The notes under the pieces were generated by a model that was not told the origin of the DNA, made no database searches, and saw only the letters and a list, made by a program, of their open reading frames with translations. From Protopterus annectens (taxonomy: Eukaryota > Chordata > Ceratodontiformes > Protopteridae): 64,000 bases of DNA. The position numbers and the translations under genes are program-made. This document shows, piece by piece, positions 41,660 through 53,305 of the stretch. The stretch is taken from NCBI RefSeq assembly GCF_019279795.1, contig NC_056740.1, forward strand, positions 232,785,797 to 232,849,796, given 5' to 3'. Within the stretch, counting starts at the first letter, position 1; each line of letters starts with the position of its first letter.

Positions 41660-44349
41660 GTAAGTTTCATAGGCATGTGTTGGTTCGCCCCCTCTCATTT
41701 TTCATCATCCTTATTTTAAATCTGATGCACGTTGACGGATGCTGGAATAATTTTGTTTTGTCTTTGTGCAACTGTGTGCATATATATAATATATGAATAT
41801 AAATGTAGTTGAAGTACTGTGTTGAGATGCAAAAAAAAAAATCTGTTGGCAGACAGTGTGTGTAGTAAAAAGCTTGGTGTAAAGCAGTGCAGTTTGGTGA
41901 GAACACGCTGGTCTGTTTACTGAACATGTAAAATATTGTAACTATAAGACACATTACGTTTCAGATCCAGAAACTGCTTTCCTGTGTTTAAACATTTTGA
42001 CAGACGGTAGTGAAAAGTTGAACTGTGTGCTTTCGTGTGAATTTTTGTTTATTTGTTTAGGTAATGTATTGTTAGCAGAACACGGTTCAATAGTTTGTAG
42101 TGTGTCGGCGTAATCTTGTAAGCATTGTGTGGCCAAACTGCGAGATACAAAAGTAAATGTCACTGCTTTGCTTGGGTCTGTGCTAACAAATTGGACTGTG
42201 CAGAAACAATGATATTGTGTTCTTTACTATACTTTAAACAGGCTGTTTTTCCTGTCAAACATTAGAGATTGCGATCTTAAATTCCCCACTCATTTTTGCA
42301 TGTTATATGCTGTCGAGCACGAAATTATTTGCATGGTTATGCGCTCGTTATTTGTGGTAGTTTATACTTCCATTCCCAGTGTGAAAGGATTGTACAGCTT
42401 TCAGTAGAGAAGCCGTAAGTTCGTTTCCATGAGACTACCTTTGGTTATTTTGCAAATGTTATTAGTGTCTCTGGTTGTTGTTGTCCCCTACTTCAACCTG
42501 GTATCACTACAGTCTGGATTACCCCCCCAAGTTTCAGTATTTGTTAAATACTGACATTATTCATGTACAAGTTAATGAAATAAAAGGTTAGCTAATATTT
42601 TACATTGAGAGCTATTGTCACAGCTAAGTGGTATTGCTTATTACCATGCATCTCAACTGTCCAGATTTTTTTGCCTCATATATTCTTGATGTGTTCCTCA
42701 AAAATGTGCAATTTGCTGGCAAATGTTGTTGTAGGCACAAAATAATTCAACCATTTTTGAGTTTGATTTCATATCCTTCCGACAAAAAAAAAAAACGCAT
42801 GCTAATGTAAAAGTTTTCTAGCAGCATTCTAAATTTATTAGAACAATTTTTAAAATTAGCTCTAGATTTGTCACTGAAGTAACACTCAACCGGATGTGCA
42901 AAAAATGTGTTTGTGAATGGATGGGTTTAAAGCTTGCCCCAGCTGCTTGGCTTCATCTAAATGTCTTGCAGTTATGTTTACGTGAACGATCACTGCATAA
43001 AACCAGACAAGGGCAATTTTATATTTAAGGGATAATTGTATTGGATATATGTAAATTCAGTAAGTTTTAAGATATTATTGAGTTGGTTACTAGCTAGAAA
43101 TGTTAGAAATCATAATTTTAGAACTCTTGACAGGTTTGGTGTTGGGTTAACAACTTTTTCTTATTTAGCTTCTTTTTTTTTTTTTTCTTTTGCTGTGCAC
43201 TTTCTGAACATCTTGTTTTTCAGCTGGAGGGCTGTTGTATAGTTCTGCTGTCATTTTTAGAATTAAATTCAGTTTGGCAGGTCTTGTCCCGCTTAATTGT
43301 TGCTCTTACATTTTTTTGTTTGTTTTTATTTCTGTCACCTTATATTATATGTGTGGAAATCTTGTTTAGCAGCATCAGTACTACTAAGTAGAACTGTGGA
43401 AGGAAGTGGGTAGGGTGCACATTGGTCCCAAACTGTAGTGTACTGAAACAGTGCCTTATTTCCATTACTTAATTCTGTTTCAGTATTGAATGTTGCTAAA
43501 ATTGACTTGCTTCATCTCTGAACAGGGACACCTGGCTCTTCTGTTGGTGTGCGGGTGCCTGTGCTTCAATAGTGCTCAGATGCTAGCATTCCTGTGCAGA
43601 TTTCAGTTTTCAACTCTGTTCTGAGCATTTGGCATATTACTGGCACACTTTTTTTTTTTTTTCGGTGATAATCTCACTTTCTGCCCAGGCAAATTTGTCA
43701 AATTATATGGAAATGTATATCACAATAGTAATGTCCCCTTGATTAATTTTATCCCACATAACTCACCTTATTTTTTTTAGTTATTAACAGTACACTGTCA
43801 GCATGAGCCATAGCTGCGTGCATAACTTGCTTCCTAGCATCTTTTACCTGTTTTATTTGGCATTTGTTTACCAGGAAAGGCCGACTGGTCCAAAAAGTGT
43901 CCTTTTTCAATGGTGGCCTGGGGAGAAAAGCTTCAGTTGCAATCCTATTAAAAAAAATTGTTGCAGATAATTTTAAATCACAAAGCATCATGTGACATTG
44001 CAAAACATAGATGTCAGAAAAACATAGAACTTGCATTTTATAGTAGTTTAATGAAAAATAACACAAGCTGGAAAATATGCAAAGAAACTCATTAGTCATT
44101 TGTCCCACAAATTAGCATGCAGTAAATGAATCTTGAGACCATTTTGATATTTAAGACTGTCATCAAGACAGTGAGAAGAAATTGAGTGATATCTTACTAA
44201 TATGAGAGAGTGTTCATATTTTAAGGTCCTAGAAGGAAGTAAGGATGGAGATAAAAGGAGATGAGAGTGGTAGGGTGCCTTCAGGTAGCCTAGGTGAGTA
44301 GGGAGGAAAGGGGTTGAAAGGTCTGCAGAGAGAAAATTGGTATAGTGAG

Positions 44350-44411
44350 GTAGTGGGGAAAAATAAAAGGGAGTGGAAGAGTAGTGGGGAAAAACAAAAG
44401 GGAGTGGAAGA
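44350..44411. repeat. 31-base tandem pair
   Basis: GTAGTGGGGAAAAAYAAAAG and the following GGAGTGGAAGA occur twice in direct succession (44350-44380 and 44381-44411). Confidence 0.9.
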
Positions 44412-44849
44412 GGAGGTTGGGAGAGAGTTGTAAGATATGATTTAGGTTGGAGGGGGTGAGTGAAGTATAGTGAGGAAGTTCAGCCAGGACTGGTGGAGGA
44501 GCAGGTCCATGATTTTGTGAAGTGTTATTTTAGCAAGCATTTAAAGATGAGGTGATTAGAAGTAGGGAGTTCTGTGTCCCCGTCCCCCCCTGCAGAGCAC
44601 AAGTATAGGCTTTGTCTTGAGGATTTATTTATGGTGAGAATTTGTTTCATCTTCTGGTCTGGGTTCTTTTCATGATGTATGCAGTCCAATGATTTATGTA
44701 TGATTTTTATGGGTTCTTTTAGTGATGTATGCAGTACAATATTTTATGTATTTTATACGTTGTGTGTGTGGGGGGGGGGTTCAGACAGCTAATGGTATAC
44801 AGAGCTTTACTGTGATGGGTAAAGAAGTTTTGAATTTGTAGCAAATATT

Positions 44850-45690
44850 GCAGTCTTCTTGTAGCAGTTCTTCAAGTTGTCTCCCTCTCTTATGGATGAT
44901 TGCAAATTTGTTAGAACTGGGGCTCCATAGAATAGGGAGAGCAAAAAGTAAGTTTTGGCAAGAGCAATTTATGCGGGTGTGCTCAGAAAAGGTGTGTTTC
45001 TGTATGGTATGCTTGGTTTTTGATGGGGTTTTCTTGGCATTGCTTTGGATGTGTAGGTCAGATTTAAGATTATCATGTGTTTATAACTCCTAATAGTTTG
45101 GTGTGATAACTTTTACTTGAGTTTCAGTTCCATTTGCTGAAAAGATTTTGAAGGGTGCTTTTGTTAGGGGTGATTTTTTTTTTGGTGTAAAGACCAAGTT
45201 TTTTTTTTTTTTTGGGTTGAGTAAGAGTTGGGTTTTTGTATGCCAGGTTTCGGTGGAGAGGACTGCTTGTTGAGTGATTTTCTTGGAGGCAAGTTAAGGT
45301 GTTTGAAGAGCAGATGATAGTAGTCCTCTGCATGTTGAATCAGGGTACCTTCACAAAGAAGATAAATATAGTATATCGAATAGTACAGGGCCAAGGATGG
45401 CCTTGCGGGACTCCTGTGGGAGGGTATGCAGAGAAGGATCCTTGCCATTTTACAGCTTTTTGCCAGTTGGCAAGGTAGCTGGTGAACCATCGAATGGATA
45501 GAGATGATAGACTCAGGGTGGAAAGTTGATTGAGGAGTTTACAGTGAGCGACCATTTCAAAGGATTTCGATAGATATAGAAGTACTGCAAATACAAGTAT
45601 TAGAGATGCAAGCTTTATTGTGCATAACATAGATTGGGCCATTCTGTTTATAAATGTTGCAGCATTTTTTTTTTTCTTTTGGGGATCTAC
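44850..45690 (-). mobile_element. LINE ORF2 fragment in intron 1
   Basis: The minus strand encodes LLYLSKSFEMVAHCKLLNQL, then SLSIRWFTSYLANWQKAVKW and TGVPQGHPWPCTIRYTIFIF. These correspond to the reverse-transcriptase blocks DLSKAFDTVDH..LL.KL, WF.SYL.NR and TGVPQGSILGP.L of CR1/L2/Rex1-like LINEs. Downstream pieces such as LVFTPKKKSP continue the C-terminal part. It differs from the CR1 family found elsewhere in this window, so it is a second LINE lineage. It is truncated and frameshifted. Confidence 0.7.
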
Positions 45691-45911
45691 CATGCATCAG
45701 TGGGATTTAGACTTTGCTGGATCTGCTTTTTTTTAAATTAAACTCCATTAAGTTCTAGAGAAGGCTGAGATGTAGTGTGTGGACAGTGACAAAATATTGT
45801 TGATATAAAAGTTTTGTCAGTGATGCTAGTAAACCAGAATATTAATACCTTGATGGGCATTTAGTAATCACACATTTTGTGAAGCTGCATGCCTCCAGTC
45901 GAAAAATGATT

Positions 45912-45990
45912 TGGCGCTTTCAGTGTCTTTTGAAGCCTACATTTCAACTCATCCAAATCAAAGCCTACATTTGATGGAAATGCTCATCAG
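45912..45990 (-). repeat. Possible Penelope end relic
   Basis: On the minus strand CTGATGAGC (45982-45990) and GAAAGCGCC (45912-45920) bracket a long loop that includes a repeated AAATGTAGGCTT. The two boxes are those of the hammerhead-like ends of the Penelope elements in this window. It lies about 160 bases upstream of CHSY1 exon 2. Confidence 0.35.
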
Positions 45991-46146
45991 AATCCACTTC
46001 ATTTTTGATTAATTAAAGAAAGGTATAAGTTTGGTATAGAATAGTATCAGGATTACTTCGAAAATATGTTCATCTTACTTATTGTGAAAGATTGTGTAGA
46101 ATTTGTTTATTTTTGAGTAAAAAAATTTTTTTGTCTTTATTTTTAG

Positions 46147-46642
46147 AACCTGGGCCAGTAACATTCCTGGAAAAGTGGAATTTTTCTCCAGTGAGGGGTC
46201 TGACACATCGTTTCCAATCCCTATAGTCCCTCTTCAGGGAGTTGATGACGCCTACCCACCTCAGAAAAAGTCTTTCATGATGTTGAAGTACATGCATGAC
46301 CACTACTTGGACCAGTATGAATGGTTTATGCGGGCAGATGACGATGTTTACATTAAGAGTGACAGACTAGAAAGCTTTTTACGGAGTCTGAACAGCAGTG
46401 AGCCCCTCTTCCTTGGACAGACTGGATTGGGCAGCAGTGATGAGATGGGTAAACTGGCACTAGAACCTGGTGAGAATTTCTGTATGGGCGGACCTGGTGT
46501 GATCATGAGCCGGGAAGTGTTGCGCAGAATGGTTCCTCACATCAGTGAATGTTTGCGTGAGATGTACACCACCCATGAGGATGTTGAAGTTGGGAGATGT
46601 GTGCGGAGATTTGCAGGTGTACAGTGTGTGTGGTCATATGAG
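46147..46642 (+). CDS. CHSY1: CHSY1 exon 2, start of the glucuronyltransferase domain
   Basis: The exon completes codon 110 (Lys) and encodes residues 111-275. It opens TWASNIPGKVEFFSSEGSDT and is close to human CHSY1 throughout: GVDDAYPPQKKSFMMLKYMH, then EWFMRADDDVYIKSDRLESF. The DDD at residues 174-176 is the metal- and UDP-sugar-binding DXD motif of this GT31 beta-1,3-glucuronyltransferase domain. N192-S-S is a conserved glycosylation site. CMGGPGVIMSREVLRRMVPH and YTTHEDVEVGRCVRRFAGVQ follow. The exon ends WSYE at a GTGAGA donor (46643), phase 0, as in human. No break is seen, so the gene looks intact here. Exon 3, with the GalNAc-transferase domain, is outside the window. Confidence 0.98.
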
Positions 46643-47304
46643 GTGAGATTACACTTGTCCTTCAATGTTATTTAACTGTTTCCTTACTTCCACCATCATT
46701 TACTCTGTATCGTCCCAGCTCTGTGGGATGATGCAGCTCTCTGTAGATTCAGCTTTTTGAGGCAATGTATATCAAAACTGAGCTTTTCTTGAATTAGTTG
46801 CAACTTTGGTAGTTATTGGCATAAGTGAATGGGATGTGGAGAGGTCCAGCCACCTTCCCCTTAAAATGCTCTTTTTCCCCCCTTAATTCTGTAGCTACTA
46901 GTGCCATTTTGATGGGATTATGTTGAGCTGCCATGATTTCCGTATGCTGTGTTTTTTCTGGTTCAGTTGCTGCTGTGGCAAGGTTCTGGGTGCTTTCACC
47001 TGCATCTGAAGATAGCATTTTGCTCTTAATTTCTTGGGCTGCCATCTGTGTAGTACAGCTTTGTGTCTTCAGTACGCATGATTTACAACACACAAGTTTA
47101 TTTTTGGATTCTTAAGTCTGCTATGTTGTATTTTTTGAATAAGCTTGAAAACAATATGCTAGGATGCTTGTACAGATCTGTAATGTGCTTTATTTTTTGT
47201 ACATGCTAATTTTTAGTATTTTTTCCGTATTCTTAATGGCTGATCATGTGCCGGGTTGCAGTAGTCCTTTGCCGGTTTTCCATTAAACTCCACTGCCAAT
47301 CATG

Positions 47305-47360
47305 CGTGGACAGGTGATCCGCTGTGGCGACCCCTAATGGGAAAAGCCGAAAGAAGTTGT
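47305..47360 (+). repeat. SINE tail fragment
   Basis: CCAATCATGCGTGGACAGGT, GATCCGCTGTGGCGACCCCT, AATGGGAAAAGCCGAAAGAA is the 3' end of the SINE family at 29842-30083. The tRNA-like head is not recognisable to the left. Confidence 0.7.
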
Positions 47361-48836
47361 TGCAGTCAGTTTGTAAAAGGTTCTTGAGTGGATGTGCTAA
47401 CTTGTACTATGATACAGATTGACTGGTACAATTAGCTTCTTATTTTTCTCTCTGCACTTGTATGGCGCCAGGATTTCTGTCTTGCAGATGTTTGGTGTTT
47501 AAGCCAGTCTGCATTTGCCCTTAGTCATTTAAGCAAATACAAGAATGATCAGTGATCACCTTGGTAATGAGAGCAGAAGTGGTTAACTTGTTCCTCAGGA
47601 ATGGAAAGTGATAACTGGAGTTTTTGTTTTGGAATTTAGCCCTTGAATGCATACCATAATTGCTGTAGTGAGACCTAAAACAATCCAGACATCCTGAACA
47701 TTGACTCAAGAAGTTTTTGATGGGTAGTATTCCAGTTTAATTCTGCCTTGGAATTGATTTGAATATACTGGCTTCCCACTAATGGACAACATTTTGCTGT
47801 TGTAATTTTGTTAAATGTTCTTCTAGTAATCTGAGAAAATAGGAGGAAAGTTTTAAAAAATAAAATGGAGTAGGAGCATTCCCCAAGTCCAAATCATATT
47901 TACAACCACAATGATACTTCTACTCTACACAGCTAATTAGAACCAAACAAATGACTTGCAAATCTACTTATTGCAGCCTCTATATGCAGTAGGATAACAG
48001 TATGTTGCGCAGCATTTAGTTAATTTGGTTAGCTTGTCCACAAAAGAACCCGGATTCATACAATATCATACCCTTCCATGCAGTTTATCTTCCACCTTTA
48101 GTTTACTCTCTCTTCTCTAGGAATACAGTATGATTTGCTACTCCATGCACATATAGTTAAGTTTTAAACATATTGTCAGTTTCCTAGATTGAACGCAGTA
48201 AAGAGGTTTTGCTATTTTGTGATGCATGTCTTCAGTAAAGTGTTCCATTGTTTGTTTAGCATTGGGCCATGTGGTATTGTGACAAAATGCCTTGGCTAGG
48301 TTAAGGTATGCTAGCTAGGTCAAGGTAGGCAGTATGCAGTATTTTGACCTCTTCTATTGCATTGGTGACATTTTCAAAATTCTAGAAGGTTTAGTAGGTG
48401 TGCTCTGCCTTTGAAACAAAACTGGCAGGGGTTCAGTGTCTAAAGATTCCCTATGAGAGCTAAGTGTATTTTTTTGGTTTTAGAGTTTGTACTGTTAATT
48501 GTTGCTTATAGTTTTTCAGATCTCTGTCAAGTGTGTTGTCCTACCCACCCTCCATGTTTCTGGCTTGTAGTTTAAATTTGGTGGCTTTTGCAGTTGCCCG
48601 CCTCTCTGTAGATTTAATCTGGGACACTCTCCCAACATTATACGTAATAAACAACTTCTGCACTCGCATTTAGTCCTTTTTAATTTAATTGCATTTTTTA
48701 AACTGTTTGGTCTAATATTGCTACATACTCGTGCTAGCTTGCACTGCATGTGAATTGTTTTTACTGCTGTTTTAGCTCCTTTTCTGTAAAGAAAAAAATA
48801 AATAAAAATACTGTAAGTCTGTTTCTTACCATTCAT

Positions 48837-50138
48837 GTAACTAGTGTAGTCCAGATACAGATTTGCTGTATCCAGGACTGTATGTAAGCTTCTGAGCCCC
48901 CAAGCCTTTTTTCTGTGTTGGAGGGAAGCCTTCTAGCTTACCAGTGGGAGTGGTAAACACTAGGTAACCTGCCTACCACACAAGGAGTGGTTCTGGCCCA
49001 GAAATTGTAGTTGGCTATTTGGGCAATCCTTTCCATCTCTCTCAACTTTCTGATTTGAAAGCCTGCATTTACACTTGTTTCTGTCCTGTAATTCGTCTAG
49101 TGCAGATACAGATTCTTAGTTTTAGCACTTTTTGTTTGTGCTCAGAAATTGTAAGCACTAAATAAGCTACTAATTACTATAGCACTCAACCTTCCTCATT
49201 ACCTTGAGGAAAGTTTTTCTCTTTTCTCACTCGCTTGGAGAAAAACAGTTCTTGTCCTCACTTTCTAGAGGAAAATAGCTTTTTTATTCAGGCATGTCCA
49301 AGGGTCAGCTCCTACTGTTATGTCCTGTCTGATGAATCTGGGCATCTTGGGGCAATGTAGAAACTGCCTCATGTATGCAGACCACCCTCTCCTCCTACCA
49401 CCCAACACTACAACCTGTGTGAGATGCACTTATCTGGCCAAACTGGAGGTAAAGCTCTCTCCAACCAAGACTGAACTTGACAGTCAAGAGGAGAAGGTAA
49501 AAATTTGCACCACACTCATCACATTTTGTCAGTAACTCTACACCACAAAATCCACACATAGTAACACAAAAACATTTGCGGAGGCTCTCAATAATAATAA
49601 TCTGTCTAAGCAACAGAGACCTCCAAAGCAGAAACGCAAGCAACCTCCATCTCCCAACACAACCCAAATGACATATAGCCCACAGACTTGTATACCACTC
49701 GGCCATAGCCAATAAGACAAAACAACGTACCCAACACTAGTCATAGGTGTCTCTATAGTCGGGCACACTGATGTCCCACTCACCAGGCTAAACAAGGAGA
49801 AGGTTACTGTCAGCTGCCTGTCGGGTGCTAGGATCCGCTACATAACCCAACCACTCGGGTCACTCCACAGCAAGTACAAATATGACTCTGTCAATATCCG
49901 TGTTGGCGTGAATGACCTGAAACGTACCTCCCTGGACTACATGGAAGAGCTCGGGCTAGGCAGGTATGACCCTAGCCCTGAGTAGCATTCTGCCATTGCC
50001 CAGAATGCTACTGCAGTACAAGGACAAAATGATTGACTTCAACAATTGGCCAAGCTTCTGGTGTCATTTTAAGGGGATCCAGTACCTGTGTGCTTGGGAT
50101 GACATGGTCAACAGACCACAATACTTTGCCAGAGATGC
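48837..50138 (+). mobile_element. CR1/L2-type LINE, 5' end only
   Basis: It matches the copy at 35117 from the first base of its 5' untranslated region into the esterase. ORF1 features: LGQCRNCLMYADHPLLLPPN and CVRC (Cys motif) at 49335-49430, VIGVSIVGHTD near 49740, LALSSILPLPRMLLQYKDKM, and DDMVNRPQYFARDA. It stops at about 50138, just before the DGLHLS block, with no ORF2 and no tail. This is a 3' truncation, the reverse of the usual LINE pattern. Confidence 0.88.
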
Positions 50139-52069
50139 TGAGAAGGTAAGTAAGATGTACCTGGTCCTAAACATCTGTTAAGGTACTGAGCAAATGTTAT
50201 GTAGTTGACATAAAATCTTGATACAGTTAAAGCTGAAGATCCCATCATAAGGTTACAGTAGTCCACCTTCTTGAAGGCCAGTAGATTGTAGGCTAGAGGT
50301 TTGAATATGTGAACCTTTGTATTTCAGCTGACTTATTTATTGAGCATCACATTAAATAGACTGAAATATAGTTAAACTTGCAAAATTATAATTAAGTACA
50401 AAATCAATTTCATGTCTTGGTTTTCCCCAAAAGAAAACATGACTTGTGGACACTTTTTTTTTTTCTGTTTACTTATCTGTTGTCTAAAACTGTGAAAGTA
50501 CTTGCAGTTCCACGAGGTGCTGCGGATGAGCTGATATGAATATTTGGCTTTTATTTTGTATCGAGAACCAGATACTCTTCTATATGTCAGTTTGATAGGT
50601 CCTGCTCAGTTTAGGCTAGTATCCTTTTGCCTTATCTGTGATGGTGCGAAACTTTCCACATACTGCTGTAGCAGTTCATAATTCGTATTACTATACATCC
50701 CCTACTGAACATGAATGCCTCCCTCTCCCAGTCATGCTAAATCCAACTCTATGTATTGTTTTTAATAGAAGTAGGCAAACTTCTCCCACTCAGAAAAAGC
50801 TAGCTGTAGCCTTGTATGTTTGGACTTGGTTAGATACAACATTCTTCTGAGCATTCACATAAGTTGTTGCCTACTTTTTGCTTTTGATAACATTTGTACA
50901 GTAATTTCTGTCCTTAAAAGTCCAAGCTGAGTATGTGGAGCAACTGGTCAGAGACTGGTTTTATTTAATGGGGTAGTGAACATATGACAATCGGCTAATT
51001 CTAGGCAAAACCCAGGTGAATGCAGTCGCAACAGTACAGATGGCTATTAACTATTCTGCAGAAAAAGTTCACAGAAATGAGTAGGTGGCAAAAAATGTCA
51101 AACTTTACAGAAATGAACAAACTTAAACGAGCTTAAAAGGTGTCTAGCATGTAGTAAAATTATTGGCTGTAGAGGGGAAACCCATTCTAACTTGCCCTAA
51201 GGCTTTTGCTGGCTGTAGGAACAGTTTTTTCACAACCATGGTCATAAAATTCATAAACTGCACGGCTGTGCGCTGTCATTATGACTTTTTATGTGTAATG
51301 TTCATTACAAGCCCATAACAGCCTGTACATTACACAACTATGTCATACTCTTCTCTGTAATGTGTGAATTTTGATCGGCTACAGTTAGTTGACGGGCGTT
51401 GACAGGCATTGATAATTAGTTTAGCATAATTTCAGAATTGCACTTGCCAGAAATTCTTAGAGGTATGTGGTTGTATGGTAGCACCATTGTTTTTTTTCCC
51501 TTTGTGAATAACTCATCCCAGAACAATATTGCTGTGGACACATCACTTTTCATAGGGCTGTACACAATAATGATGCTTCTTCAGACGTACCAAAGGTGTC
51601 AGTGTTGCAGCAGAGGAAGCAAATTTCCCTTGCCATTAAGGAAGCTGTGCCCATTAAGTAGTTTTAACACTATTCCAACTAGCTTTTCCAGAACACTTTA
51701 AATTTGTGGCTTCAGTACTTGGGCAGGCTGTATTATAACCATATCTCTCAAGTGTATTTATTTGCAGCACATGCATGTATGTGGACTAATTAAGCATTTT
51801 TGTACATGTTCCTGCACAGCAGTTATATTCCTTAATGATTACCATGTTCCAGGCAACTGTGCTTAAAACTCCTGGCCTAAAGAACATAGTATGCATTTTC
51901 TGTATCCCTGCTTTATTTGGCATGCCTTTTTTATCTGTTAAAATTATTGAGTGCTACATAGTGAGGAAGTATGACATTTTCTTTCTTAAACAGTCTAGTA
52001 CCTCACTGCCAACCAACCCATTTGCAAGTTTGGGGTTAGTTTCTTGTTGACTTGGCAAATTCGATTTTG

Positions 52070-53305
52070 TTCATAGGTAGGTACTAGGCTATCTGCCCAA
52101 AGGCATTTATAAACCTAGCCAGAATGTGTTGGCTTTCGCCGCCCCCTTAGATTAGTTCCTGTGCCTCTGTCTAGCAGAGCCACTGAAGGGATCCCCGGGG
52201 TAAACTTTCCATTTCCCATCCACTCGTCAAGATTTCTTTTGAACAGCATTAGCGAGGAGTTCTGCCTAATGTAGATTGGAATCTTGTTCCAAAGCATGGG
52301 AAGTCTCTGGGACAAGAATCTGTCCCTCCAGCACGTCCCATTGTTGTGATGAGGTTTAGATCCCTAGAGCGTGTGGCTCGAGGGGATAAGCTTTTCTTTA
52401 GGTGGAGCATGTCAAGTTTTGGGTTGGTCATGGCCTTGTATGCCAGGCAGAGATCACCTCTGAGTAGGCAGTATGCAACAGAGTACAGCTGGAGTTTCTT
52501 CAGTCGAGCTGCATAGGGCATCTGTTTGAGGCCAGTGATCCTCTTGGTGAGGTACTTCTGTGGTCTTTCCAACTGTTGCAGGTGTATTGTAAGGTACATC
52601 CCAAATGGGGCATTGTACTCCTATATGATGGGTCTGATGAGTGATGAGTAGAGGGGCACAATGACCTCTTTTGATCTGGATGTGAACCTTTTGTGATTAG
52701 GTGGGCCACGAAGAAGGATTTTCTAACCACTTTGGAAATGTGATTATCACAGGAGAGATTACTATCTACTTGGGTCCCTAGATCCCTTATTACGTCTTCC
52801 ATATTTAGGAGACTACCATCTATGTGGTAGCTTGTGGGTACTTTGTTTTTTCCAAAGGGGATGACTATGCACTTTTTGGCATTTAGCTTGAGGCCATGAT
52901 TTTGACACCAGGTATCCGTCTCAGTGAGACCCTTTTGCAGGATGTCTGTCAGATGGAGAGTCAATTGTAGCCCCTAGTTTGTAGTCGTCTGCAAACTTGG
53001 TCAGCCGTAGTCCTCCTGTGCTTGCCTGTACCTCTGAAGTGTATGCCGAACAGGAGGGGTCCTAGGACCGAGTCCTGGGGAATGCCACTTGTAACCGATT
53101 TTAGAGTTGAACCTAGCTCCTGCAACTCTCACCATGTGGGTTCTGTCCTTGAGCTAGTTGGCAACTCCATCTTGTGACGTAGGGGTTTATGTTTAGGCTG
53201 GTGAGTATAATACCAGAATGGGGAATGGTGTCGAAGGCCTTTGCGAGGTCTAGGTAGGCTTTGTGTACCACCTTTGCCTCGTCTATAGCCTTGGTAACTG
53301 TCTAT
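52070..53305 (-). mobile_element. CR1/L2-type LINE 3' fragment
   Basis: The minus strand carries the reverse-transcriptase middle and C-terminus: DLAKAFDTIPHSGI-like residues near 53200-53270, the FADD box near 52985-52996, DILQKGLTETDTWCQNHGLK (52964-52500), GMYLTIHLQQLERPQKYLTK-like residues, and QRLPMLWNKIPIYIRQNSSL (52315-52115). It ends in the family tail region (CTAGTACCTACCTATGAA on the minus strand). It is 5' truncated with several frame changes. Confidence 0.88.

Larger units (their letters stand above)
41660..46146 (+). other. CHSY1: CHSY1 intron 1
   Basis: The intron runs from GTAAGT at 41660 to TTTTTAG at 46146 and is 4.5 kb. It contains purine-rich tandem duplications near 44350-44411, a minus-strand LINE fragment and a possible Penelope relic at 45912-45990. 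The rest, including 41660-44340, shows no gene or recognised repeat. Confidence 0.92.

Noticed and set aside
43749-44108. A 119-codon minus-strand frame in CHSY1 intron 1
   Set aside because: No recognisable domain or repeat match; probably chance.
41331-46642. Assignment of the host gene to CHSY3
   Set aside because: CHSY3 has a longer N-terminus, and its exon 2 differs after the FFSS block (no EGSDTS..PI stretch). The residues here follow CHSY1 closely.
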